Assembly (NCBI RefSeq): GCF_002563855.1 | Contig: NZ_PDJQ01000001.1 | Coordinates: forward strand, 1,798,001-1,862,000 | Direction: 5' to 3' | From: Tepidiforma thermophila | GTDB taxonomy: Bacteria > Chloroflexota > Dehalococcoidia > Tepidiformales > Tepidiformaceae | DNA length: 64,000 bases | Shown: positions 26,066 through 33,076 of the stretch, in pieces | How the letters are laid out: every line of letters begins with the position of its first letter | Position numbering within the stretch: position 1 is the stretch's first letter | The notes under the pieces: generated by a model | What the model was told of the DNA's origin: nothing | Databases searched by the model: none | What the model saw: only the letters and a program-made list of their open reading frames with translations | Translations under genes and position numbers: made by a program

Positions 26066-26734
26066 ATGCTGACTGTGCCCGAGATCATCGCCGAGCTCGA
26101 AGCGATGCACGGCCAACGGGAATGGCACTGGTGGCCGGAAAAGCCGCCGTTCGAGGTCTGCGTGGGCGCCATCCTCGTCCAGAACACGGCCTGGACGAAT
26201 GTTGAACGGGCGCTCGAGCAGCTGCGAGCCGCGGGCGCCCTTGACCCGGAACGCATGGCGGCCCTTAGCGATGCCGAACTGCAGTCACTTATTCGGCCCA
26301 GCGGCCAGTACCGGCAGAAGGCCCGCAAGCTCCGGGCCTTCCTCGCGACCTGTGCAGGGGCAGGCGGGCTCGACCGGCTGCTCGCCCTGCCCGCGGGCGA
26401 GCTCCGCTCGCGCCTGCTGCAAACCTGGGGCATCGGACCGGAGACGGCCGACTGCATCGTGTGCTACGCCGCCCGGCAACCGACGCTGGTCGTGGATGCG
26501 TACACGGCCCGCCTCTTTCGGCGGCTCGGCATGGGGCCGACGGCCGAAGGGTACGGTGCCTGGCAGGATTGGCTCGTTTCTTCACTTTCGGTGGCGACGG
26601 ACGAGGGGTCGGCCGAATGGTACGCCAGGGTGCACGCGCTTATTGTTCTCCACGCCAAGCACCTCTGCCGAAAGCGGAACCCCCGGTGCGGCGAGTGCCT
26701 GTTGCGACGGGCCTGCTCTGTCCCCAAAACATAA
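26066..26734 (+). CDS. endonuclease III-like HhH-GPD DNA glycosylase
   Basis: A 222-residue base-excision-repair glycosylase homologue. HhH-GPD region: LLQTWGIGPETADCIVCYAA followed by the catalytic Asp in LVVDAYTARLFRRLG. The [4Fe-4S] loop is canonical (C-x6-C-x2-C-x5-C, ending CRKRNPRCGECLLRRAC). The Lys used as Schiff-base nucleophile in Nth (GVGRKTA) is replaced: here GIGPETA. So it should be a monofunctional glycosylase, such as a 3-methyladenine or mismatch type, without lyase activity. ATG 26066 is used. The gene is co-directional with the transporter upstream. Confidence 0.87.
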   Translation: MLTVPEIIAELEAMHGQREWHWWPEKPPFEVCVGAILVQNTAWTNVERALEQLRAAGALDPERMAALSDAELQSLIRPSGQYRQKARKLRAFLATCAGAGGLDRLLALPAGELRSRLLQTWGIGPETADCIVCYAARQPTLVVDAYTARLFRRLGMGPTAEGYGAWQDWLVSSLSVATDEGSAEWYARVHALIVLHAKHLCRKRNPRCGECLLRRACSVPKT

Positions 26735-26760
26735 CGGCCCCCGGGTGTGACCGGAGGCCG
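26735..26760. terminator. bidirectional hairpin between convergent genes
   Basis: CGGCCCCCGG (26735-26744) pairs with CCGGAGGCCG (26751-26760) with one mismatch and a 6-base loop. It lies directly after the glycosylase stop and 24 bases beyond the tatA stop. On the minus strand it is followed by TTATGTTTT, a fair terminator tail for tatA. Confidence 0.5.
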
Positions 26761-26784
26761 CACGATGCTAACAGGACAATCTGC

Positions 26785-27078
26785 TTAAAACAGGTTGGGG
26801 GTGTTGCGGTTGCTGGAGTCGCCGGTCTGCTGCTGGCTCGAGGCAGGCGGCTGGGCGGCGACGGGAGGGGGTGGGGGAGGCGCCTGCGTGACCTGCTGGT
26901 AGGTCGGCTGCTGCGGCTGCTTCTGCGCCTCAGCATCCTCGTCCTTGACGGCACGGCGGAACTCCTTGATCGACGTGCCGAGCTCGCGCCCGAGCCCGGA
27001 GATCTTCCCGACACCGAAGATGAGGACGATGACGAGGGCAATGATGATGAGCTCCGGGGCTCCGAGGGAACCGAACAT
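26785..27078 (-). CDS. tatA: TatA/E-type twin-arginine translocase subunit
   Basis: A 97-residue Tat pore component. The single N-terminal TM helix (PELIIIALVIVLIFGVGKI) is followed by the conserved FG/GK hinge and amphipathic helix (GRELGTSIKEFRRAVKDE), then a Gln/Pro-rich acidic tail. ATG 27078 (MFGSLGAPELI) has AAGGAAGG upstream. It inserts in the membrane and forms the translocation assembly with TatC, which is not in this window. Formate dehydrogenase-type molybdoenzymes are classic Tat clients, but the FDH here looks cytoplasmic. Confidence 0.92.
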   Translation of the reverse strand: MFGSLGAPELIIIALVIVLIFGVGKISGLGRELGTSIKEFRRAVKDEDAEAQKQPQQPTYQQVTQAPPPPPPVAAQPPASSQQQTGDSSNRNTPNLF

Positions 27079-27163
27079 ACCTTCCTTCTTCCTGCGGGTC
27101 ACCTTGGCTGGCCCGCTGCCTTGATGCTACCACGCCGCCACGGTCTGGCGAATGCCCTGGTGC

Positions 27164-27568
27164 TTACCCTAACCGTTCAACGAATACGTCCATCACACCG
27201 CCGCAGATCTTGTCGTCACCGTCGGTGGGTTCGGTGAGGTCCACCACGACACTCCGCGGGCGCCCATCCTCAAGGGCGGCCATCGCCTCCTGCCAGACCT
27301 CCGCTTCGCCGCAGCCGCCGCCGATGGTGCCGAAAAAACTGCCGTCAGCCCGGATGAGCATCTTGGCGCCGGGCTTGCGGGGGGTTGAGCCGCGGGCACG
27401 GGTAACGGTTGCCAGGGCGACGGGCTCGCCGGCGGAAAGGGCACGCTGGAGCTCCCGGTAGATGGCTGCGTCCACGAGGTGATCGTGCGCTTTTGCGGGG
27501 TGCGCCGCAAGCGGCACCGGCATCACGGGGTCGTGCGGGTAAACCCCAGGGCGGGAGGGCGATGCCAT
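27164..27568 (-). CDS. XdhC/CoxI-type molybdoenzyme maturation protein
   Basis: A 134-residue protein matching the N-terminal XdhC_CoxI domain: EPVALATVTRARGSTPRKPG, FGTIGGGCGEAEV and GGVMDVFVERLG. XdhC binds molybdenum cofactor and helps sulfurate and insert it into xanthine dehydrogenase-type enzymes. The usual C-terminal Rossmann domain is absent, so this is the short version. No xdh/cox structural gene is in the window. The start is uncertain (ATG 27568 or 27523). Divergent from the export operon beginning at 27744. Confidence 0.82.
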   Translation of the reverse strand: MASPSRPGVYPHDPVMPVPLAAHPAKAHDHLVDAAIYRELQRALSAGEPVALATVTRARGSTPRKPGAKMLIRADGSFFGTIGGGCGEAEVWQEAMAALEDGRPRSVVVDLTEPTDGDDKICGGVMDVFVERLG

Positions 27569-27635
27569 ATCGGCAGCCGCGGGCGGACCTGAATCGCCAT
27601 TGCCCGAAGTTGATTAAGACAATCTCGTATAGACT

Positions 27636-27743
27636 CGAGGGGCGCTCTTTCACGCCCCGTCCACCCGGACGAATTCCTCCAGCGAAAGGCGTTCGCGCCT
27701 GAATCCGCGGCGGAAGCCCCGCCAGCAACCTGGAGGAGAGTCC
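27636..27743 (+). other. structured leader of the export operon
   Basis: The 175-bp spacer upstream of the first export gene contains three hairpins in a row. They are GGGGCG/CGCCCC (27639-27644 with 27653-27658), AGGCG-TTCG-CGCCT and GGCGG-AAGCC-CCGCC. A strong GGAGGAG ribosome-binding site then precedes ATG 27744. It may be a regulatory or stabilising 5' leader. Its order of GCGAAAGGC and GCCTGAA segments recalls the 3' half of a GEMM riboswitch only loosely. Confidence 0.35.
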
Positions 27744-28124
27744 ATGATTGTTCGCAGTTTGAGGAGTCCGCGCCGGCTGCTTGCCGCAGCGGTCTTCTCC
27801 ATCGTCGCCGTTTCGGCTCTCGGCTTCGCGGCGACGAATACCGTCCCCGCAACGAACGCCGGCGACGGTTCGAACACGGTTTCCGGGTACACCATCAGCA
27901 ATGTGCATTACAACCTGGACCCGGCGAACCCGGCCACGGCGAACTCGGTTACGTTCGACATTTCGCCAGCCGTTCCGGCCACCGGCACCGCCGCCGTGTC
28001 CTTTGACGGCGGCACCACCTGGTCCTCGAGCTGCACGACCGGCTCGACCATCACCTGCACGTTCTCGACGGCGCAGCCGATCGGCGCCGCCTTCACCAGC
28101 CTGCGAGTGGTCGCTGCGCAGTAG
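27744..28124 (+). CDS. NTVP-tagged exported protein A (putative surface subunit)
   Basis: A 126-residue exported protein. A basic N-terminus and hydrophobic core (RRLLAAAVFSIVAVSALG) are followed by A29-A30-T-N-T-V-P-A-T-N, the block shared with the next two exported proteins. The mature part is Thr/Ser-rich and probably all-beta, with two Cys seven residues apart (CTTGSTITC), a likely disulfide, and the C-terminus LRVVAAQ. It is the first gene of an operon with a SipW-like peptidase. Architecture resembles SipW-dependent TasA/CalY-type fibre subunits, but no domain match is claimed. A good GGAGGAG site precedes the ATG. Confidence 0.8.
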   Translation: MIVRSLRSPRRLLAAAVFSIVAVSALGFAATNTVPATNAGDGSNTVSGYTISNVHYNLDPANPATANSVTFDISPAVPATGTAAVSFDGGTTWSSSCTTGSTITCTFSTAQPIGAAFTSLRVVAAQ

Positions 28125-28171
28125 CGACGCGCAAACCCCGGCGCGGTCACGCCGGGAAGACGACGGCGTGA

Positions 28172-28212
28172 GCCCGGGGGCACACGCCCCCGGGCCCATG
28201 GGCCCCGGGAGG
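28172..28212 (+). promoter_or_regulatory. intercistronic hairpin with alternative pairing over the ribosome-binding site
   Basis: Hairpin 1: GCCCGGGGGC (28172-28181), loop ACAC, GCCCCCGGGC (28186-28195), a perfect 10-bp stem. Hairpin 2: CCCGGG (28189-28194) with CCCGGG (28204-28209), which overlaps hairpin 1 and the start of the GGGAGG site (28207-28212) of gene B. The two cannot form together. This could set relative expression of protein A and the downstream genes. Confidence 0.45.
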
Positions 28213-28216
28213 ACAT

Positions 28217-28588
28217 ATGGCTCGCCTGCTGATCTTCGTACCGCGGCACCTCGCCCTGGCCGCGGGACTGGCCGTAGTTGTAGCTGCGTCCTACGGCTTT
28301 GCCGCCGCAAACACGGTCCCGGCAACCCGAGCCGGTGACGGTGCTGCAGCCGTGAGCGGCTATACGGTGACCAACGTCCACTACAACCTCAACGCTTCGA
28401 ACCCGCAGCAGCTCGCGTCCGTCACCTTCACGATTTCCCCCGCGGTACCGCCGACGGGTACCGTCCGCGTCTCGACCGACGGGGGCGCGACCTGGGGCGC
28501 AGCCTGCACCACGGGCTCGAGCATCACCTGCACGACCTCGGCCACGGTGGCGTCGGTCACTGGCCTGCGCGTCGTGGCGGCGCAGTAG
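28217..28588 (+). CDS. NTVP-tagged exported protein B (paralogue of A)
   Basis: A 123-residue paralogue of the preceding protein. The signal core is HLALAAGLAVVVAASYG, with A29-A30-A-N-T-V-P-A-T-R at exactly the same residue numbers as in A. The mature region aligns throughout (GYTVTNVHYNLNASNP; FTISPAVPPTGTV; CTTGSSITCT) and ends in the same LRVVAAQ. Two tandem copies suggest a two-subunit fibre or matrix, for instance major and minor subunits. Gene B ends one base before the peptidase start, indicating tight coupling. The GGGAGG site upstream is involved in a hairpin. Confidence 0.8.
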   Translation: MARLLIFVPRHLALAAGLAVVVAASYGFAAANTVPATRAGDGAAAVSGYTVTNVHYNLNASNPQQLASVTFTISPAVPPTGTVRVSTDGGATWGAACTTGSSITCTTSATVASVTGLRVVAAQ

Positions 28589-28589
28589 G

Positions 28590-30209
28590 GTGCGCGAGGG
28601 CGGCGCGGTGATCCGGGGAGCAGTGGGCAACCTTGCGGGCCTCCCGTGCGATGGTGCGCGAAGCCGGGGTGTTATCGCAGCAGTCGCGGTCGCCCTCCTG
28701 GTCGTCGCGGTCGGCTGCGCATGGGTCCTGTTTGCCCCGCCCCAGCTTGGCGGCCAGGCGTCGTACGTGATTGTGAACGGAAACTCGATGGAGCCCGGCA
28801 TGCACCGAGGCGACCTGGCCATCGTCCGCCCGGCCGACAGGTACGTTCCCGGCGATGTTGTCACCTATCGTCACCCGGATGTCGGTCACGTCATCCACCG
28901 CATCATCGAAGAGAAGGATGGGCGGTTCATCCTGAAGGGCGACCATAACGACTTCGAGGATTCGTACCGGCCAACCGCCAACGACATTGTCGGGAAACTC
29001 TGGCTGCACATTCCCGGCGCCGGGAGTCTCCTCTGGCACCTCAGGTCGCCGCTGTGGGCAGGCCTGGTGCTCTTCATCGCCTTCGCCGGCGTGTTTGCGG
29101 GCGCCGGCGCGTCGCGCGCTGCAGCTCCTGTCCGCCCCGGCCGGCAACGCACAAACGGAGGTGCTCCAATGACCCCGATCTACCGGAACTGGCAGGACAC
29201 GCTTGCCTTGCTCCTCGCGCTTGCCATCGGGTTCGCAGCGCTCGCATGGGTAGCCTTCGCACGGCCAGGGCACCGCGAAGTAACAGCCGAGTTCTCGTAC
29301 AGCCAGCGCGGCCAGTTTTCGTATGAAGCCGCCGCGGTCGACGCCAGGCTGTACGACGCCGGGAAAGCTACGACCGGTGAGCCGGTCTATCTCCGCCTGA
29401 GCGATACGGTCGCCTTCACCTTCACGTACGAGTTCATCTCCCCGTCGCCGGCGCAGCTCACCGGAACCTACCAGCTGGTGGCCGAACTGGGAGACATCAG
29501 CGGCTGGAAGCGCACCATCCCGATCGGGGAACCTGGTTCGTTTGCAGGCACCGCGTTCCGGACGGACGGCATCCTTCGCCTGGCCGACCTGCAGGAGCAG
29601 ATTGCGACGCTCGAAGTGCAAACCGGCGTCCGCAACGACCGCTACACCGTGACGATTCGCCCGAAGGTGCAGGTCGAAGGTGACCTGAGCGGGACGCCCT
29701 TCACGGCCGACTTCCCCGAAGCGGCGCTTCCAATGGCGCTCGACCGCACCCAGCTGCGCCTCGACACCGCGAAGCCTGATGCTGCGATCGCCCCGGCTGC
29801 GACGGGCACCGTCGTGAACCGGCAGCGTGTCGGCAATGCCGTCCGCATCCTCTTCGTCAGCGTCCCCGTTGTCGCGGCGCGCCTTGTCGGCGTAGCCGGA
29901 GCTGCGGTGATGGTGGCCTGCGCGGGTGCGCTCTTCATTGCGGTCGCTCGCAGGGGCTGGTCGGAAGCCTCCGACGCCCATGCCTTGGATGCCGTTCCGG
30001 TTCGGGTCACCGGCCCGGTTGCCCCCAGCGACGTTCCGGTAGTGGATGTCGCCTCCATGGAAGACCTCGAACGGCTTGCTGCCAGGACGGGCGGTATCAT
30101 CCTGCGGGAGGCCCGGCCCGGGCAGCACGTCTGCTACGTCCGGGACGGCGGCGTGGTCTACCGGTTCGCCTTCGACCCCGGGGAATACGGTACGGAGCGC
30201 GCCGCATGA
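28590..30209 (+). CDS. SipW-like signal peptidase I fused to DUF5305-like membrane domain
   Basis: A 539-residue membrane protein. Residues 28-175 form an S26B (archaeal/ER-type) signal peptidase: TM helix, NGNSMEPGM with Ser66, GDVVTYRHPDVGHVIHRI with His103 where bacterial LepB has Lys, and GDHND with Asp118, then a second TM helix. From Met194 a DUF5305-like part starts: TM helix 202-220, EVTAEFSYSQRGQFSYEA, a beta-rich ~190-residue extracytoplasmic domain, a TM near 415-440 and a cytoplasmic tail. These two parts are usually separate neighbouring genes. It would process the NTVP proteins of this operon. The start is GTG 28590; GTG 28608 is possible. Confidence 0.85.
   Translation: MREGGAVIRGAVGNLAGLPCDGARSRGVIAAVAVALLVVAVGCAWVLFAPPQLGGQASYVIVNGNSMEPGMHRGDLAIVRPADRYVPGDVVTYRHPDVGHVIHRIIEEKDGRFILKGDHNDFEDSYRPTANDIVGKLWLHIPGAGSLLWHLRSPLWAGLVLFIAFAGVFAGAGASRAAAPVRPGRQRTNGGAPMTPIYRNWQDTLALLLALAIGFAALAWVAFARPGHREVTAEFSYSQRGQFSYEAAAVDARLYDAGKATTGEPVYLRLSDTVAFTFTYEFISPSPAQLTGTYQLVAELGDISGWKRTIPIGEPGSFAGTAFRTDGILRLADLQEQIATLEVQTGVRNDRYTVTIRPKVQVEGDLSGTPFTADFPEAALPMALDRTQLRLDTAKPDAAIAPAATGTVVNRQRVGNAVRILFVSVPVVAARLVGVAGAAVMVACAGALFIAVARRGWSEASDAHALDAVPVRVTGPVAPSDVPVVDVASMEDLERLAARTGGIILREARPGQHVCYVRDGGVVYRFAFDPGEYGTERAA
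29157..29171 (+). promoter_or_regulatory. internal ribosome-binding site and ATG inside the fusion gene
   Basis: GGAGG (29157-29161), seven bases, then ATG 29169, in frame at Met194, exactly where the DUF5305-like part begins. It could give a separate 346-residue product as well as the fusion. Confidence 0.55.
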
Positions 30210-30652
30210 TGGGCCGGCTCCTGCAGTTAGGTGCCGCAGCAGCAGGTGCGATCACGCTGGCGGCGGCGTTTTCGGCCTCCGCCGCCACCAACACGGTGCC
30301 CTCAACCAACATCGGCATCTCGGACGTGGCGCTAACGATAGCTCAACTCACTCCGCCAGAGTGTGCCCACCTGACCCTCACAGCCATCGTTTACAGTGGC
30401 ACCGGCGGCGCTGGCAATGACCTCGTGCTCGGCGGCGGGAGTACGCCCTCCACACTGTCCGGGCGAGGCGGAAACGATTGCATCGTCGGCGGTGCCAACA
30501 ATGCCACGCTCCGTGGGCAGGGCGGAAATGACGTGCTCATCGGGGGGCCCCGCTCCTCGGTCAACCTCCAGGGCGGTCCAGGCAACGACATCTGTTACCG
30601 TGGCCTTGCGACAACTGCGTTCCCGACGGGCTGCGAGACCTACATCCCGTAG
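30206..30652 (+). CDS. NTVP-tagged exported protein C with RTX-like calcium repeats
   Basis: A 148-residue exported protein whose signal core (AAAAGAITLAAAFSASA) runs into A-T-N-T-V-P-S-T-N, the same block as in proteins A and B although the mature domain is unrelated. The mature part has glycine/Asp repeats of the hemolysin type: GGAGNDLVLGGG, GRGGNDCIVGG, GQGGNDVLIGG and GGPGNDICYRG, which bind Ca2+ in a parallel beta-roll outside the cell. Four Cys may form disulfides. ATG 30206 overlaps the peptidase stop (ATGA), so it is translationally coupled. Probable last gene of the operon. Confidence 0.82.
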   Translation: MMGRLLQLGAAAAGAITLAAAFSASAATNTVPSTNIGISDVALTIAQLTPPECAHLTLTAIVYSGTGGAGNDLVLGGGSTPSTLSGRGGNDCIVGGANNATLRGQGGNDVLIGGPRSSVNLQGGPGNDICYRGLATTAFPTGCETYIP

Positions 30653-30661
30653 CCACGCCCG

Positions 30662-31483
30662 CTACAGCGCCCGGGGGTAGCTCCCGAACACCTTGAACTC
30701 TGCACAGAGCGGCCGGATGCGGTCGAGCACCTCGCGGACCGCGGGGTCCTTCTGGTGTCCTTCAAAGTCGATCAGGAACACGTACTCGCCGAAAGTGGCC
30801 TTTGTCGGGCGGCTCTCGATCTTCGTGCAGTTGATGTTCGCTGCGGCGAACGCGTTCAGGACGCTCGCAAGCGCGCCGGGCCGGTCCTCAGGGAACGTGA
30901 AGGCGATCGACGTGCGGTCCCGGCCCGTTGGTGGGGGCAGGCCCCGGCCCAGGACGAGGAACCGTGTGACATTGTTTTCGGAGTCCTGGATGTCGCGGGC
31001 GAGCACTTCAGCGCTGAAGAGCTGGGCAGCGCGCTCGGTCGCGATTGCCGCCGCGTCGCCATCGCGCCGGAGGGCGAGTTCAACAGCTTCCGTAGTGGAC
31101 AGCGCTGCTTCGGCCTGGGCGCGTGGGAAGCAGCGCTCGAGAAATCGTCGGCACTGGCCCAGCGCCTGGGGGTGGGAGTATATGACGCGGACGTCGGCAG
31201 GGCGTGTACCTGGCTTGGCCACCAGGTAGTGGCGCACCGGGACGACCAGTTCCGCCTGGATCTGGAGGTCGGTTTCGTGAATGAGGATGTCGAGCGTCTC
31301 CTGTACGGAGCCGTTAATCAGGTTTTCGATGGCGACGACGCCGAGGTCGGCCATTCCCGACTCCACGGCCGCGGCGACTGCTGCGTGTGAAGGGAAGGGC
31401 ATCAGCTCGGCCGTCGGGTCGTACTGCATCGCGGCCAGCTCGCCGAACGTGCCCGGCGGACCCAGGTAGGCGATACGCGTCAT
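30662..31483 (-). CDS. pheA: prephenate dehydratase
   Basis: A 273-residue monofunctional enzyme that converts prephenate to phenylpyruvate in phenylalanine biosynthesis. The N-terminus is IAYLGPPGTFGELAA; the catalytic region has VVAIENLINGSVQETLD and the TRF motif in NNVTRFLVLG. The C-terminal ACT domain has the Phe-binding ESRP motif (CTKIESRPTKATFGEYVF), so feedback inhibition is expected. No chorismate mutase domain. It converges on the export operon with 9 bases between stops, and heads away from two TrkA-like genes upstream (stop of the first 12 bases away). Confidence 0.93.
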   Translation of the reverse strand: MTRIAYLGPPGTFGELAAMQYDPTAELMPFPSHAAVAAAVESGMADLGVVAIENLINGSVQETLDILIHETDLQIQAELVVPVRHYLVAKPGTRPADVRVIYSHPQALGQCRRFLERCFPRAQAEAALSTTEAVELALRRDGDAAAIATERAAQLFSAEVLARDIQDSENNVTRFLVLGRGLPPPTGRDRTSIAFTFPEDRPGALASVLNAFAAANINCTKIESRPTKATFGEYVFLIDFEGHQKDPAVREVLDRIRPLCAEFKVFGSYPRAL

Positions 31484-31495
31484 CCGCTTTGCCCC

Positions 31496-32170
31496 CTACG
31501 TGTCCAGGCCATGCGTCGAACCGACGAGCTGCTCGCGGAGCATATCGAGGCTGTCCTTGGGCGCTACCACCACCAGCGCGTCGCCGGCGTGCAGGCGGGT
31601 GTCGCCGCTGGGCATCCGCGGCACGCCGCCGGGGTCCACGACCAGCGAAATGAGCGACTCGGCCGGCAGCAGGATTTCGCGGACCGACCGGCCGACCACC
31701 GGCGAGGTTTCGGGGAGCTTCACCTCAATGAGCTCGAGCCCGGAGTGCAGCTGCAGCAGCGGGATCATCGACTGGGTCGGGAGTTCCTGCTCGATCTGAG
31801 CGAGCACGGCCTGGGTCGCCGAGATGGTCGTCTCGATGCCGCGCTTCCGAAAAATCAGCTCATTGCGGGGGTTGTTGATCCGGGCGATGGTCCGCTTGAC
31901 GCCCCGGTAGCGGGCGATATCGCACATCACCAGGTTGTCCTCGTCGTCGCCGGTGACCGCCGCAACGAGGTCTGCACGGGCGATGCCGGCGGTATCCAGC
32001 GTGGTGGCCTCGCAAGCGTCGCCGAGGAGGATGTTGCCGGCGAGTTCCTCCCGGATATTGGAGACCCGCGCCGGGTCGCGTTCGATCACGAGGACCTCGT
32101 GCCCCTGCTGGATGAGCTCCTGCGCGAGGTGAAAACCGACTTTGCCGCCGCCGCCGATGATGATGTACAC
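31496..32170 (-). CDS. TrkA-type potassium uptake regulator (RCK_N + RCK_C)
   Basis: A 224-residue cytoplasmic gating subunit of Trk/Ktr potassium systems. The Rossmann RCK_N domain starts MYIIIGGGGKVGFHLAQEL (GGGGKVG nucleotide loop) with an acidic residue at the end of strand 2 (VLVIERDPARV). The RCK_C domain is at ~140-220 (GLELIEVKLPETSPVVGRSV; LHAGDALVVVAPKD), a known binding site for nucleotides or c-di-AMP. It is paired with the shorter TrkA-like gene three bases upstream; no Trk/Ktr channel subunit is in the window. Confidence 0.88.
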   Translation of the reverse strand: MYIIIGGGGKVGFHLAQELIQQGHEVLVIERDPARVSNIREELAGNILLGDACEATTLDTAGIARADLVAAVTGDDEDNLVMCDIARYRGVKRTIARINNPRNELIFRKRGIETTISATQAVLAQIEQELPTQSMIPLLQLHSGLELIEVKLPETSPVVGRSVREILLPAESLISLVVDPGGVPRMPSGDTRLHAGDALVVVAPKDSLDMLREQLVGSTHGLDT

Positions 32171-32173
32171 GGC

Positions 32174-32587
32174 CTACCTCCGGGTTGGCTCGTTGAGAAG
32201 CATATCGACCATAATCTGCGCCCCGTAGCTGGTCGGGCTGAAGGTTTCGAGCCCGAGGTCGCGGAAGATCCCCTCGCGCACCGGGTCGTAGACCCTGCAG
32301 AGGACCCGCCTGACGCCGTAAATCTCGCGGGCAACCTGGCTGGCGAAATAGTTTCGATTGTCCCCCTGCGTCACTGCGAAAAAGGCGTCTGCGTTCTCAA
32401 TACCGGCGCGTTCCAATGTTTTCTGGTCCATCCCGTTCCCCACGATACGCCGGCCCCCGAAACCTTCGGGCAGGCGGCGGAATGCGGTCTCGGTGATGTC
32501 GATGATGGTGACGGCGTGCCCCTGCCGCTCGAGCATCGAAGCGATGCGTGCGCCGAGTCGGCCGCACCCCATGATGACCACGTTCAT
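32174..32587 (-). CDS. TrkA-N (RCK_N only) potassium uptake regulator
   Basis: A 137-residue protein consisting only of the NAD-binding RCK_N domain: MNVVIMGCGRLGARIASMLE with GCGRLG, then VTIIDITETAFRRLP and VRRVLCRVYDPVREGIF. The C-terminal RCK_C domain is missing, so this is the short partner of the 224-residue protein. Together they may form a mixed octameric ring. ATG 32587 overlaps the stop of the universal stress gene (ATGA). Confidence 0.87.
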   Translation of the reverse strand: MNVVIMGCGRLGARIASMLERQGHAVTIIDITETAFRRLPEGFGGRRIVGNGMDQKTLERAGIENADAFFAVTQGDNRNYFASQVAREIYGVRRVLCRVYDPVREGIFRDLGLETFSPTSYGAQIMVDMLLNEPTRR

Positions 32588-33048
32588 GGTCCCTCGTGAC
32601 CCCCTCGGGAGATGTCTCGCATTGGCCGCCGGATGAGCCAGACTTCGCAGGGCGCATGCCGGAGCAAGAACTCCGCTGTCGGCCCGATGGCGAACGGCCG
32701 GTCTTCGCCCTGGAAAGGCGGAAGCCCCAGAACAATGACGTCGATGTGGTGTGTACGTGCTTCTTCGAGGATCGCCGGACCCGCTTCCCGGGCCTGGACG
32801 ACCGCCGTGCGGACGTTGCTGCAGCCGGCATCGGCCGCAGCGAGGCGCGCCCGCTCGATCACCTGTTGTGCCCGCCGGCTCTCGTGCTCGAGTTCGATAT
32901 TGAGCGGCAGCGACCTTCCAACCTCGATCACGTGGAGAAGATGGAGCGTTCCCCTCCGCGGTTTCGCGACGGCGCCGGCCACGTGGACCGCTTCGAGGCT
33001 CACACGATCCAGGCTCACAGGGACGAGAAATCGCTGCCAGCTGTCCAC
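32584..33048 (-). CDS. universal stress protein (UspA family)
   Basis: A 154-residue UspA-fold protein: RFLVPVSLDRVSLEAVHVAG at the start, HHIDVIVLGLPPFQGEDRPF in the middle, and FAIGPTAEFLLRHAPCEVWL near the end. The usual ATP-binding G-x2-G-x9-G-S pattern is only partial (GLPPFQG...GPTAEFLL), so nucleotide binding is uncertain. I prefer GTG 33048, which has AGGAG eight bases upstream, over GTG 33057. It overlaps the TrkA-N gene by four bases. Association with K+ regulators hints at osmotic or ionic stress. Confidence 0.82.
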   Translation of the reverse strand: MDSWQRFLVPVSLDRVSLEAVHVAGAVAKPRRGTLHLLHVIEVGRSLPLNIELEHESRRAQQVIERARLAAADAGCSNVRTAVVQAREAGPAILEEARTHHIDVIVLGLPPFQGEDRPFAIGPTAEFLLRHAPCEVWLIRRPMRDISRGGHEGP

Positions 33049-33076
33049 CGGAGTCACTCCTGCCCGGTCCCGGGCG

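Noticed and set aside
27636-27743. c-di-GMP (GEMM) riboswitch in the export operon leader
   Set aside because: Only loose resemblance to part of the 3' half; the 5' half with its conserved core is not visible.
28557-30128. A 523-residue minus-strand open frame
   Set aside because: Antisense to the SipW-like peptidase and DUF5305-like coding region.
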